Positions 8,512-16,639 of a DNA stretch of 64,000 bases are shown piece after piece. Location of the stretch: NCBI RefSeq assembly GCF_000340885.1, contig NC_020291.1, positions 1,363,001 to 1,427,000 of the forward strand, read 5' to 3'. Source of the stretch: Clostridium saccharoperbutylacetonicum N1-4(HMT). Lineage in GTDB: Bacteria; Bacillota; Clostridia; Clostridiales; Clostridiaceae. The translations under genes were made by a program, and so were the position numbers. The notes beneath the pieces were generated by a model. The model was not told where the DNA came from and ran no database searches. It saw nothing but the letters and a program-made list of their open reading frames with translations. How positions within the stretch are numbered: the stretch's first letter is position 1; every line of letters starts with the position of its first letter.

Positions 8512-8590
8512 AGTCATGGAATAAGAATGAAGTTTCTCCATAGAGCTTTCGTAATTAACTTATAATTTATAATTGCAAAATATATATGAT
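8512..8590 (+). repeat. Imperfect hairpin followed by a copy of the dispersed AT-rich repeat
   Basis: In the 221-base gap before the flavodiiron gene, GAAAGTCATGGA (8510-8521) can pair imperfectly with TCCATAGAGCTTTC (8537-8550). Directly after comes GTAATTAACTTATAATTTATAATTGCAAAATATATATG, which resembles the stretch at 6257-6290 right of the palindromic element. The hairpin lacks a T run, so it is not a clear terminator of the fusion gene. Confidence 0.4.
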
Positions 8591-8636
8591 AAAGTGTAAA
8601 AATAAAATGTTTTGATAGTAAAGGAGGATTTATTAC

Positions 8637-9836
8637 ATGTATTGTGTTAGAAATATAACTGAAGATTTATATTGGATTGGTGGTAATGATCGACGATTAG
8701 CTCTTTTTGAAAATGTCCATCCTATTCCAAGAGGGGTTTCATATAATTCATACTTACTTTTAGATGAAAAGACTGTGCTATTTGATACAGTAGATTGGTC
8801 AATTTGTCGTCAATTCCTTGAAAATATAAAGGGTGTTTTGGGAGAAAGAAAATTAGATTATATGGTTATAAATCATATGGAACCTGATCATGCAGCATGT
8901 ATTGAAGAAATTGTTCTTAGATATCCAAAGGTTAAGATTGTATGTACAGAAAAAGCACTTTTATTCATGCATCAATTTGGATTTGATATTGGAGATAATG
9001 TAATACAAGTAAAAGAAGGAGATACAATGTCTTTTGGAAAGCATAATGTTGCTTTTGTGGCTGCGCCAATGGTTCATTGGCCAGAAGCTATGGTGACATA
9101 TGATGCAACAAATGGAGTGTTATTTTCAGCTGATGCCTTTGGTTCCTTTGGTGCATTAGATGGAAAACTCTTCAATGATGAAGTTGATTTTGATCGTGAC
9201 TGGCTTGATGATGCAAGAAGATACTATACAAATATAGTAGGAAAGTATGGTCCTCATGTTCAAGCCTTATTAAAGAAGGCAGCAGGTTTAGAAATTAAGT
9301 ATATATGCCCTTTACATGGTCCAGTATGGCGTAATGATTTTGGTTATTTATTAGATAAATATGATAAGTGGAGCCGTTATGAGCCAGAAGAGAAAGGCGT
9401 GTTAATAGTTTATGCATCTATGTATGGAAATACCGAAGCAGCAGCAAATGATTTAGCAACAAGATTGGTAAAAAAAGGAGTTACCAAGGTATCCATGTAT
9501 GATGTGTCAAGTACTCATGTTTCGTATTTGATTTCTGAAGCTTTTAAGTATAGTCATGTTGTACTGGTTTCAGTAACTTACAATTTAAAGATATATCCGC
9601 CAATGCATAATTTCATAATGGATATGAAAGCATTAAATCTTCAAAAACGTACTTTTGCACTTGTAGAGAATGGTTCGTGGGCTCCTCAATCAGCAAAATT
9701 GATGGGGGAACTCATAGAAGAAATGAAGGATATGACAATCTTAGAGAGTGAGATGACAATAACCTCAGCTATGGCAGAAAAAGATGAAGATTCAATGGAA
9801 GCTGTTACAGACAGCATTGTTGATTCAATGAAATAG
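8637..9836 (+). CDS. Flavodiiron protein (A-type flavoprotein, FprA family)
   Basis: Reduces O2 to water, or NO to N2O, with electrons from rubredoxin. The N-terminal metallo-beta-lactamase-like domain has every diiron ligand: His80, Glu82, Asp84, His85, His147, Asp166 and His227 (NHMEPDHA, MVHWPE, SADAF, LHGP), with spacing like the Moorella FprA. The C-terminal flavodoxin domain begins near residue 253, and its FMN phosphate loop is YASMYGNTE. The 399 residues are typical of class A proteins, which need a separate rubredoxin. A full AAGGAGG at 8621-8627 precedes the ATG. The fusion upstream carries a rubredoxin domain, so the two genes may form one electron path; a 221-base gap separates them. 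Confidence 0.95.
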   Translation: MYCVRNITEDLYWIGGNDRRLALFENVHPIPRGVSYNSYLLLDEKTVLFDTVDWSICRQFLENIKGVLGERKLDYMVINHMEPDHAACIEEIVLRYPKVKIVCTEKALLFMHQFGFDIGDNVIQVKEGDTMSFGKHNVAFVAAPMVHWPEAMVTYDATNGVLFSADAFGSFGALDGKLFNDEVDFDRDWLDDARRYYTNIVGKYGPHVQALLKKAAGLEIKYICPLHGPVWRNDFGYLLDKYDKWSRYEPEEKGVLIVYASMYGNTEAAANDLATRLVKKGVTKVSMYDVSSTHVSYLISEAFKYSHVVLVSVTYNLKIYPPMHNFIMDMKALNLQKRTFALVENGSWAPQSAKLMGELIEEMKDMTILESEMTITSAMAEKDEDSMEAVTDSIVDSMK

Positions 9837-9843
9837 GAATAAT

Positions 9844-9905
9844 AAGCGTTTAAATATAATTCTTTAGTAATTTAAGAAGTATTATATTTAGGCGCTTTTC
9901 TTTTA
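9844..9905 (+). terminator. Terminator after the flavodiiron gene
   Basis: AAGCG plus TAAATATAAT (9844-9860) pairs with ATTATATTTA plus CGCTT (9881-9897), with a small internal mismatch, followed by TTCTTTT. It starts 8 bases after the stop codon. Confidence 0.75.
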
Positions 9906-10006
9906 AGAAGATAATGAAACCGATAGTTTCATAATGAATAATTTTCCTTTCTTTGGAGACTATATAAATAATGTGAATTTTATATAGCTATTTGGAGGTA
10001 TGCAAT

Positions 10007-10507
10007 TTGTTTAAAACTAGGGATTTCTTTTTTAAGAAGATTTACAATATTAACGGAAAAAAAATAGGAATCATTGAGGATTTATTTATAGATTTCCACT
10101 TGGGAAGAGTTTTAGGCTTTAAAGTATCAAATAGCCATTTTTTTTCAAAAAGTAATTATATAGACATACAAGATGTTGTTGATATTGGTGAGGATATAAT
10201 AATAGATTCTATCAGACAAGGAAGCGGATTAGCTTTTAAAGAAATAAAATATTTAGAGGTAATTGATGTTTTAGGAGATGTTAAAGGCGTTTTAGAAGAT
10301 ATGATTATAGATATTGAAGATTACAGTATAAAAGCCATTGTCATAAGTTCAGGATTTATAGATAAGATGATAAAGGGAAAACAAATAATTCTTTTGAATA
10401 AATGTATTCTTGGAGAAAAATATATATTATACACAGGAAATGAAGGGGTATTGTTTAAAACAATGCCACATAATATGGAGAAGTGCAATGGAGTTAAGAA
10501 AGCATAA
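10007..10507 (+). CDS. PRC-barrel domain protein
   Basis: A 166-residue protein with two PRC-barrel-like halves. The first has NINGKKIGIIEDLFIDFHLGRV and the second has DVLGDVKGVLEDMIIDIEDYSI; both follow the pattern of a short strand, Gly, then a hydrophobic-acidic strand. PRC-barrels occur in RimM, photosynthetic reaction centre H subunits and YlmC/YmxH sporulation proteins, so the domain does not reveal the function. The TTG at 10007 is preferred because GGAGG (9994-9998) lies 8 bases before it, while TTG 9992 overlaps that site. The end overlaps the start of the permease gene by 20 bases, so the two are likely translationally coupled. Confidence 0.75.
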   Translation: MFKTRDFFFKKIYNINGKKIGIIEDLFIDFHLGRVLGFKVSNSHFFSKSNYIDIQDVVDIGEDIIIDSIRQGSGLAFKEIKYLEVIDVLGDVKGVLEDMIIDIEDYSIKAIVISSGFIDKMIKGKQIILLNKCILGEKYILYTGNEGVLFKTMPHNMEKCNGVKKA

Positions 10508-11516
10508 GAAGATAATTTTATTTGGTTTGGTTTTATCATGCGGTATAATATTTATTTTAGCTTACTTTTTAAGTAAATCATTCAATACAATAGTAAATGT
10601 TATGATTATATCATTTATATTATCTTATACATTAAGCCCAATTAGAGATACATTTATAATAAAGTTTAAAGTAAGTAAAAGAGCAGCATCTATTTTGGTT
10701 ATATTATTAATATTAGGAATTGTTGCCTCATGCATAATAGTGATAGTTCCAGCATTGTTTAAGGAAATAACAAATGTAAGCAATATATTTGATAATATAA
10801 GTAATTTTATGGATGAGGTCTTTAGAAAATTTAATTTGAATAATTCAACTGTAAGCAATGTGGTATATAATGAGTTTTTAGAAAGAGGAAATGAACTTTG
10901 GGTTACCTTTACAGAAAATTCTGTAGATAATTTAATTGGATTTAGTGACAATATTATTTCCTTTGCAATAATACCAATTGTTATTTATTATTTTCTTTGT
11001 GATGGAAACAAAATATATAACAAGATTTTGCTATTTCTTCCAACTGAAAAGAGGGGATTAGTTAAAAAATTTTTATATAATATAGATAAGGTGTTGACTA
11101 GATATATCACAAGTCAATTATTCTTGTCAGGATTAATAGGAGTATTAACTTTTATATTATTAGTAGTATTAAAAGTAAAATTTCCTTTGTGGATTTCGAT
11201 TTTGAATGCAATTTTAAATATAATACCGTATTTTGGTCCAATATTTGGAGCTGTACCAGCAGTTATAGTTGCACTCTTGGATTCTCCAATTAAGGCACTT
11301 TGGGTTATTATTGGGATGTTTGTTATTCAACAATTAGAAGGTGATATTTTATCACCTAAGATTACAGGTGATAGTACAGAAATGCATCCACTTGTAATAA
11401 TAGTGCTATTATTAATAGGTGAAAAATTTGGAGGATTTATTGGAATGGTATTAGTAGTTCCAATTGCTGTAATAATTAAGGCTTTATATGATGATATAAA
11501 TTATTATTTGTTTTAA
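10488..11516 (+). CDS. AI-2E family transporter (PerM/YtvI-type membrane protein)
   Basis: A 342-residue protein of the PF01594 type, with about seven hydrophobic segments: two near the N-terminus, one near 65-90, and a cluster from about 140 to the end. The family motif is visible as NIIPYFGPIFGAVPAVIVAL, followed by QQLEGDILSPKITGDSTEMHPLVII. Members export small molecules or Na+; the AI-2 export role was shown only for one E. coli protein and should not be assumed. The ATG 10488 has GGAG at 10477-10480 and overlaps the PRC-barrel gene. In clostridia this gene commonly lies upstream of alaS. After its stop, 11517-11700 holds only a weak hairpin (11566-11589) and AT-rich repeat sequence. Confidence 0.88.
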   Translation: MELRKHKKIILFGLVLSCGIIFILAYFLSKSFNTIVNVMIISFILSYTLSPIRDTFIIKFKVSKRAASILVILLILGIVASCIIVIVPALFKEITNVSNIFDNISNFMDEVFRKFNLNNSTVSNVVYNEFLERGNELWVTFTENSVDNLIGFSDNIISFAIIPIVIYYFLCDGNKIYNKILLFLPTEKRGLVKKFLYNIDKVLTRYITSQLFLSGLIGVLTFILLVVLKVKFPLWISILNAILNIIPYFGPIFGAVPAVIVALLDSPIKALWVIIGMFVIQQLEGDILSPKITGDSTEMHPLVIIVLLLIGEKFGGFIGMVLVVPIAVIIKALYDDINYYLF

Positions 11517-11705
11517 ATACAGCGATTCAATATTACTACAATGTAGAAGAACCACTGAAATATTTAAATACATTTCGTTTTTTGTATTTATTAGGTATAT
11601 TTGTTACAAGAATAATTGCTAAAACCCTAAGGATTTCCAAATAAAATCAACATTTATTGCTCTTTAATAATTGACTATTGATCAACAATCATTGAGAATT
11701 GATTA

Positions 11706-11734
11706 TTGACATAATTATTTATATGAAATATAAT
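11706..11734 (+). promoter_or_regulatory. SigmaA promoter of the alaS T-box leader
   Basis: TTGACA (11706-11711) and TATAAT (11729-11734) are both perfect consensus hexamers with a 17-base spacer. The -35 lies at the edge of an AATTGA-type dispersed repeat. Transcription would start near 11741, just before the T-box fold. Confidence 0.85.
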
Positions 11735-11764
11735 TTTCATGAAATAATTAAATAATAAGTGATG

Positions 11765-11957
11765 ATTAGGATAAGTAAATTTATTATAGATATTTAGAGA
11801 AAAAGTGGTTGGTGAAAACTTTTTACTATATTATTTTGAAGCTGCCTAGGAGCTATAATTAACTAAGTGATGTGTTTTGTTTACACATAATTAGGGTGGT
11901 ACCGCGGAAATTTTGCCTTTCGTCCCTAGGATTATATTTAGGGAGAGGGCTTTTTTA
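11765..11957 (+). promoter_or_regulatory. T-box riboswitch controlling alaS
   Basis: The T-box core AGGGTGGTACCGCG is at 11893-11906. Upstream, AGAGAAAAAGTGGTTGGTGAAAAC (from 11795) matches the distal stem I region of T-box leaders. The candidate specifier region reads GAAGCTGCC at 11839-11846; both GCT and GCC are alanine codons, which fits the alaS gene downstream whichever register is used. The leader lets uncharged tRNA-Ala stabilise the antiterminator. It ends in a terminator hairpin. About 150 bases of AT-rich leader without a recognised feature remain before alaS. Confidence 0.92.
11915..11956 (+). terminator. Regulated terminator of the alaS T-box
   Basis: GCCTTTCGTCCCTA pairs with TAGGGAGAGGGC around GATTATATT and is followed by TTTTTT. 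The TTTCGTCCC segment is the usual sequence that also competes with the antiterminator in T-boxes. Confidence 0.85.
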
Positions 11958-12106
11958 TGTTTTATTAGACATAACAATTGATGAAGCAATTATTAAGGAA
12001 AACTATACCTTGGAATATGTGTAAGAAGTTTACTATTACCAATTTAAAGTGCAAAGTATATACCACAGTTATTTAAAATACATAATGATATATGGAGGAA
12101 TAATTT

Positions 12107-14746
12107 ATGAAATTTACAAAAACAAATGATTTAAGAAAAGCATATCTAGAATTTTTTGAGAGTAAAGAACATTTGAAATTAGAAAGTTTTTCTTTAGTTC
12201 CTAAAAATGATAAGAGTTTATTATTAATAAATGCTGGTATGGCTCCATTAAAACCATATTTTACAGGACTTCAAGAACCACCAAAGAAAAGAATAACAAC
12301 TTGTCAAAAATGTGTTAGAACAGGTGATATTGAGAATGTTGGAATAACAAGCAGACATTGTACTTTCTTTGAAATGCTAGGAAACTTTTCCTTTGGAGAT
12401 TATTTTAAAAAAGAAATAATCCCATGGGCGTGGGAATTCTTAACTGAAGTTTTAGAAATGCCAAAAGAAAAATTATATGTAACAATATATTTAGATGATG
12501 ATGAAGCATATGAATTTTGGACTACACTTACAGATGTAGATAAGAGTCATATATTTAGATTGGGAAAAGAAGATAATTTCTGGGAACATGGTGCAGGACC
12601 TTGTGGCCCTTGTACAGAAATTCATTTTAGCAGAACAGATGAAGTACCTACTAATTCAGAAGAATTTAGTGCTTTGTCAGATGCAGATAAAATAATTGAA
12701 GTATGGAATCTTGTATTTACTCAATTTGATGGAGATGGAAAAGGAAACTATGAAAGACTTGCAAGTACTAATATAGATACTGGTATGGGACTTGAAAGAC
12801 TTTCAGTTGTAATGCAAAGTAAAAACAGTGTATTTGAAATTGATACATTAGAAAATATATTGAGTGAAGTTTCTAAACTTGCTAATGTTAAGTATGGTGA
12901 CGACAGCAAGTCTGATATTTCATTGAGAATAATAACAGATCATATAAGATCAATAACTTTCATGATTTCTGATGATGTAATGCCATCAAATGAAGGCAGA
13001 GGATATGTGCTTAGAAGACTTCTTAGAAGAGCTGCTAGACATGGAAAAACTTTAGGGATTAATGATGCGTATCTTTGTAACTTATGTGATGTTGTTATAA
13101 GAGATTCAAAAGAAGCATATCCAGAACTTGAAGCTAAGAAAGAATATATTAAAAAAGTTATAAAAATTGAAGAAGATAAATTTAGAGAAACTTTAGATTC
13201 TGGTATGGAAATATTAAATGGATTTATTGGTGAATTAAAAGAAAATAAAGAAACAATTTTAAAAGGCGCTGATGGATTTAAATTATACGATACTTTTGGA
13301 TTCCCTATGGAACTTACGAAGGAAATATTAGAAGACGAAGGTTTATCATTAGATGAAGATGCATTTAATGAAGAAATGAAAATTCAAAGGGAAAGAGCTA
13401 GAAGTGCAAGAAAAGTTTCTAATTATATGGGAACAGATGTTAAGACTTTAGATGCTATCCCTGCTGATATAGAAACAATATTTGATGGATATGATAATGA
13501 TGCTTTAAATGCAGAAGTTAAATGCTTAATTGAAGGTGAAGATTTTGTAGAAAGCATTACTGAAGGAAATAAAGCTATTGTTGTTACTGATGTCACTCCA
13601 TTATATGCCGAAATGGGTGGACAAATAGGTGATACAGGTTTTATATTTAATGATGGTTTTAAGGCACAAGTTGTTGATACTAAAAAGAATATCGGTGGTA
13701 AAATAGTTCATTTTGTAGAAGTTTTATCTGGAGAACTTAAATCTGGAGATAAAGTTACAATTGAAGTAGATAAAGAAAGACGTGAAAATATAAAAAGAAA
13801 TCATACTGCAACTCACCTTTTAGATAAGGCATTAGTTACAGTTTTAGGATCTCACGTTCATCAAGCAGGATCATATGTTAGTCATGATAGATTAAGATTT
13901 GACTTTTCACATTTTGAAGCAATGACTGAAGAAGAAATCACTAAAGTTGAGGATTTAGTTAATGAAGCAATAACAAGTGTAACTACAGTTGTTACTAAAG
14001 TAATGGATCTTCAAGAGGCTAAAAACAGCGGAGCTATAGGTATATTTGATGATAAATATTCTGATAAGGTTAGAGTTGTAATGGCTGGAGAATATTCTAA
14101 AGAATTATGTGGTGGAACACATATAGATAATACTGGTAAAATAGGTTTGTTTAAAATTATATCTGAAAGCGGTATTGCTGCAGGTACTAGAAGAATAGAA
14201 GCAGTGGTTGGAAAAGAAGCATACAAATTAGTTAATGAAAAGAAAGATTTGTTAAAAGAAGCTTCAAGTAAGCTTAAGTGTTCAGAAAAAGAATTATTAA
14301 GCAAACTTGATCAACAAGCTAAAGAATTAAAAGAAAAAGACAAAGAAATTGCAGTTTTAAAATCTAAATTCGCAACAATGGGAATAGATGATATTATTGC
14401 AAGTGCAAAAAATGTTAATGATGTTAATGTTGTTGCATATGAATTAAAAGATGTTGATGGCGATGCTTTAAGAGATGTATGTGAAAAAGTAAGAGATAAA
14501 GTTGAAAGAAGTATTGTTTTACTTATGAGTGCTAATGCAGGAAAAGTTACAATATGTGCGATGGCAGCTAAAGATGCAGTTGCAAAAGGTGCTCATTGTG
14601 GGAAGTTAATTAAAGAGGTATCGGCTATACTTGGAGGCGGTGGTGGTGGAAGACCAGACATGGCTCAAGCAGGTGGAAAGTTACCAGAAAAAATCCAAGA
14701 TGCAATAAAAGAAGCATATAAAATAGTTGGAACTTTAGTAAAATAG
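12107..14746 (+). CDS. alaS: Alanyl-tRNA synthetase
   Basis: Charges tRNA-Ala. The N-terminal class II catalytic core is seen in [29 protein letters not shown] and [13 protein letters not shown]. The editing domain has the zinc-binding [12 protein letters not shown], and CGGTHI supplies the further ligands. The C-terminal part has a coiled coil (about 710-770, rich in Lys, Glu and Leu) and the Gly-rich C-Ala domain with [15 protein letters not shown]. The 879 residues are full length. GGAGG stands before ATG 12107. It is controlled by the T-box upstream and starts the conserved Firmicutes cluster alaS-ireB-ruvX. Confidence 0.97.
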   Translation: MKFTKTNDLRKAYLEFFESKEHLKLESFSLVPKNDKSLLLINAGMAPLKPYFTGLQEPPKKRITTCQKCVRTGDIENVGITSRHCTFFEMLGNFSFGDYFKKEIIPWAWEFLTEVLEMPKEKLYVTIYLDDDEAYEFWTTLTDVDKSHIFRLGKEDNFWEHGAGPCGPCTEIHFSRTDEVPTNSEEFSALSDADKIIEVWNLVFTQFDGDGKGNYERLASTNIDTGMGLERLSVVMQSKNSVFEIDTLENILSEVSKLANVKYGDDSKSDISLRIITDHIRSITFMISDDVMPSNEGRGYVLRRLLRRAARHGKTLGINDAYLCNLCDVVIRDSKEAYPELEAKKEYIKKVIKIEEDKFRETLDSGMEILNGFIGELKENKETILKGADGFKLYDTFGFPMELTKEILEDEGLSLDEDAFNEEMKIQRERARSARKVSNYMGTDVKTLDAIPADIETIFDGYDNDALNAEVKCLIEGEDFVESITEGNKAIVVTDVTPLYAEMGGQIGDTGFIFNDGFKAQVVDTKKNIGGKIVHFVEVLSGELKSGDKVTIEVDKERRENIKRNHTATHLLDKALVTVLGSHVHQAGSYVSHDRLRFDFSHFEAMTEEEITKVEDLVNEAITSVTTVVTKVMDLQEAKNSGAIGIFDDKYSDKVRVVMAGEYSKELCGGTHIDNTGKIGLFKIISESGIAAGTRRIEAVVGKEAYKLVNEKKDLLKEASSKLKCSEKELLSKLDQQAKELKEKDKEIAVLKSKFATMGIDDIIASAKNVNDVNVVAYELKDVDGDALRDVCEKVRDKVERSIVLLMSANAGKVTICAMAAKDAVAKGAHCGKLIKEVSAILGGGGGGRPDMAQAGGKLPEKIQDAIKEAYKIVGTLVK

Positions 14747-14856
14747 TATACTTTTTATAAATTATAGGTTATAATCTAGATATAGATTATTGAATAAATA
14801 AAAATATAAAGTTAATAATAGATATATATGGACATCGTTTCCTTATTAAATGATTA

Positions 14857-14886
14857 AGGGGGGGAGTTGCATAAAGCAACATTTTT
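14857..14886 (+). promoter_or_regulatory. Stem-loop between Shine-Dalgarno and start codon of ireB
   Basis: A run of AAGGGGGGGAG (14856-14866) is the only SD-like sequence before ireB, but it lies about 21 bases from the ATG. Between them a perfect 5-bp hairpin GTTGC-ATAAA-GCAAC (14866-14880) is followed by ATTTTT and the ATG at 14887. Folding would bring the SD to normal distance; alternatively the hairpin and T run act as a weak terminator. Confidence 0.55.
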
Positions 14887-15144
14887 ATGAGTAATAATAT
14901 TGAACATACAATGCAATTTGATTTAAGTAAGAATAAAGAAGCTCTTACAAAAACAATATTAACAGAGGTTTATAATTCGTTAAAAGAAAAAGGATATAAT
15001 CCTATAAACCAATTAGTTGGATATTTGCTTTCAGGAGACCCTACTTACATCACTAATTACAACGGAGCAAGAGCTTTAGTAAGAAAACTCGAAAGAGATG
15101 ACATACTAGAAGAAGTTATAAAGTCTTATTTAGAGATAAAGTAG
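14887..15144 (+). CDS. ireB: IreB family regulatory phosphoprotein (UPF0297, YrzL)
   Basis: An 85-residue protein with the family signature KEKGYNPINQLVGYLLSGDPTYI and ARALVRKLERDDILEE. In Enterococcus faecalis IreB is phosphorylated by the PASTA kinase IreK and is linked to cephalosporin tolerance; a PASTA kinase is encoded later in this window (57042-58940). Near the N-terminus TMQFDLS includes a Thr at the place of the phosphorylated threonines. It sits between alaS and ruvX, the conserved position. Translation signals are unusual: the SD is separated from the ATG by a hairpin. Confidence 0.9.
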   Translation: MSNNIEHTMQFDLSKNKEALTKTILTEVYNSLKEKGYNPINQLVGYLLSGDPTYITNYNGARALVRKLERDDILEEVIKSYLEIK

Positions 15145-15147
15145 AGA

Positions 15148-15180
15148 GTGCCCGTTTATAACGGGCGCTTTTAATTTTTT
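15148..15180 (+). terminator. Hairpin terminator between ireB and ruvX
   Basis: GTGCCCGTT (15148-15156) pairs with AACGGGCGC (15160-15168) around a TAT loop, followed by TTTTAATTTTTT. It is one of the few GC-rich hairpins here and starts three bases after the ireB stop, so ruvX expression must depend on read-through or its own promoter. Confidence 0.85.
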
Positions 15181-15205
15181 CATATACTGCGAGAGGGGTT
15201 AAAAT

Positions 15206-15622
15206 TTGAGAATACTAGGATTGGATGTTGGTCAAAAAACTATAGGAGTGGCTGTAAGTGATCCTTTAGGGTTTACAGCACAAGGGTTGACAACAATAAG
15301 AAGAACGAATAAAGAAAAGGATATTCAAGAAATAAAGAACTTCTGTGATCAATATGATGCTAAAGTTATATTAATAGGATTACCTAAAAATATGAACGGA
15401 ACAATAGGACCATCAGGTGAAATTATAATGGCTTTTGGCAAATTGCTTGAAGAAGAACTTAAGCTTGAAGTGAAATTTTGGGATGAACGTTTAACAACGG
15501 TTGCAGCACATAGGGCTATGCTTGAAGCAGACTTATCAAGAAATAAGAGAAAAAAAATAGTTGATAAAGTTGCATCAACATTTATACTTCAAGGATATTT
15601 GGATATGATTTCAAGAAAATAA
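15206..15622 (+). CDS. ruvX: Holliday junction resolvase-like protein RuvX/YqgF
   Basis: An RNase H-fold nuclease implicated in 16S rRNA 5'-end processing and anti-termination. Motifs: [19 protein letters not shown] (first catalytic Asp), the [14 protein letters not shown] strand, and FWDERLTT near residue 93-100, with Asp in the C-terminal DKVAS region. Its 138 residues are the usual length. The start is TTG, preceded by GAGAGGGG at 15191-15198. It follows ireB as in most Firmicutes. Confidence 0.93.
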   Translation: MRILGLDVGQKTIGVAVSDPLGFTAQGLTTIRRTNKEKDIQEIKNFCDQYDAKVILIGLPKNMNGTIGPSGEIIMAFGKLLEEELKLEVKFWDERLTTVAAHRAMLEADLSRNKRKKIVDKVASTFILQGYLDMISRK

Positions 15623-15740
15623 AATATATAGGTTATGATTAAAGTTGTTCATTTGAATTTAAGAAATTTTAAGAGAAAAGCGTATTTACTGATTACATAT
15701 TTAGTTATATGAACTTTCTTATTTAATCTTTTGCTATTAA

Positions 15741-15780
15741 TTGAACATTGATAATTGATAATTGAAACGTATATACTAAT
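15741..15780 (+). repeat. Dispersed AATTGA-type repeat with an embedded promoter
   Basis: The stretch TTGAACATTGATAATTGATAATTGAAACGTATATA is a short internal repeat of ATTGATA. It contains TTGATA (15748-15753) and TATATA (15770-15775) separated by 16 bases, a plausible promoter for the DUF1292 gene at 15822. Similar stretches are at 61993-62038, 11671-11712 and 6257-6290. Confidence 0.5.
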
Positions 15781-15821
15781 TTATATAAAAAATAATATTA
15801 TTAAAAGAAAGGAATGGATTT

Positions 15822-16100
15822 ATGGATAAAGATGCAAAATATGTATATATACCTGATCAAGATGGAAATGATGTTAAATTTGAGGTTGTGATATACTTTG
15901 AAATAGAAAAACTTAAAGGTCAGTATATCGTTGCTACGCCAGCAGATGATGAAACTGATGAAGCCTATGCTTTTAAAATCTTTAAAGATGGAGATGGAAG
16001 CGAGATCTTTATAGCATTAGAAGATGATGATGAAGAATTTGAAATGGTATTAGAAACATATAATACTCTTATGGATGAAGATGGATTAATAGAAGAATAA
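15822..16100 (+). CDS. DUF1292 family protein (YrzB)
   Basis: A 92-residue, very acidic protein. It has the DUF1292 pattern of a small beta domain (VKFEVVIYFEIEKLKGQYIVATPAD) and a C-terminal DEEFEMV element. The family lies between ruvX and the next genes in many Firmicutes, and its function is unknown. ATG 15822 has AAAGGAATGG upstream. The repeat just before it may supply a promoter. The acidic tail (EDDDEEF, DEDGLIEE) is notable. Confidence 0.85.
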   Translation: MDKDAKYVYIPDQDGNDVKFEVVIYFEIEKLKGQYIVATPADDETDEAYAFKIFKDGDGSEIFIALEDDDEEFEMVLETYNTLMDEDGLIEE

Positions 16101-16120
16101 TACAAAAGTGAGGTGTTAGT

Positions 16121-16573
16121 ATGGAAGTATCTAATTTAATTGATATGGATGCCTTGAAGGAAAATCTAAAGAAAAAGGGTTATAAATTAACGCCACAAAG
16201 AAGGTCAATTGTTGATACAATAATTGAAAATGAAGGGCAGCATTTAACAGCAGAAGAAATATATGATAAAGTGAAAAAGAGTTGCCCGGAAATTGGCTTG
16301 GCAACAGTATACAGAACTATTCTTTTGTTAGAAGAATTAGGTGTTATCTCTAGATTAGAATTAAATGATGGATGCAATAGATATGAAATAATGCATTCAA
16401 ATGAAACGCATAGACATCACCATCTTGTTTGTAATAATTGTCATAAGGTTTTAGAAGTTCAGGATGATTTATTAGAGGACCTTGAAGCGGCAATTGAAAA
16501 GCAATACAAATTTAAGATTTTGGACCATAGTGTTAAGTTTTATGGTATCTGTGATGAATGTCAGAATAGTTAA
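16121..16573 (+). CDS. fur: Fur family transcriptional regulator
   Basis: A 150-residue metalloregulator. The winged helix includes KLTPQRRSIVDTI and LATVYRTILLLEELGVI. The dimerisation and metal half has HRHHHLVCNNC (His97, His99-101, Cys104, Cys107) and ICDEC (Cys144, Cys147), the structural zinc site of Fur and PerR. Sequence alone does not separate Fur from PerR or Zur with certainty; the His-rich HRHHHLVC and the housekeeping location favour Fur. It is 20 bases after the DUF1292 gene, probably in one transcript with it, and iron control of neighbours is not shown. Confidence 0.8.
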   Translation: MEVSNLIDMDALKENLKKKGYKLTPQRRSIVDTIIENEGQHLTAEEIYDKVKKSCPEIGLATVYRTILLLEELGVISRLELNDGCNRYEIMHSNETHRHHHLVCNNCHKVLEVQDDLLEDLEAAIEKQYKFKILDHSVKFYGICDECQNS

Positions 16574-16583
16574 TTGATGAATA

Positions 16584-16611
16584 AAAGGCTTTTATAAAGA
16601 CCTTTGTTTAT
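16584..16611 (+). terminator. Possible weak terminator after fur
   Basis: AAAGGCTTT (16584-16592) pairs with AAAG-A-CCTTT (16596-16605) with one bulged A and a TAT loop, followed by GTTTAT. The U tract is poor. Confidence 0.4.
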
Positions 16612-16639
16612 AAATAAAATTTAAAAAAGGAGGGGAAGT

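Noticed and set aside
10488..11516. Quorum sensing by AI-2
   Set aside because: The family name comes from one member; no luxS or lsr genes are in the window.
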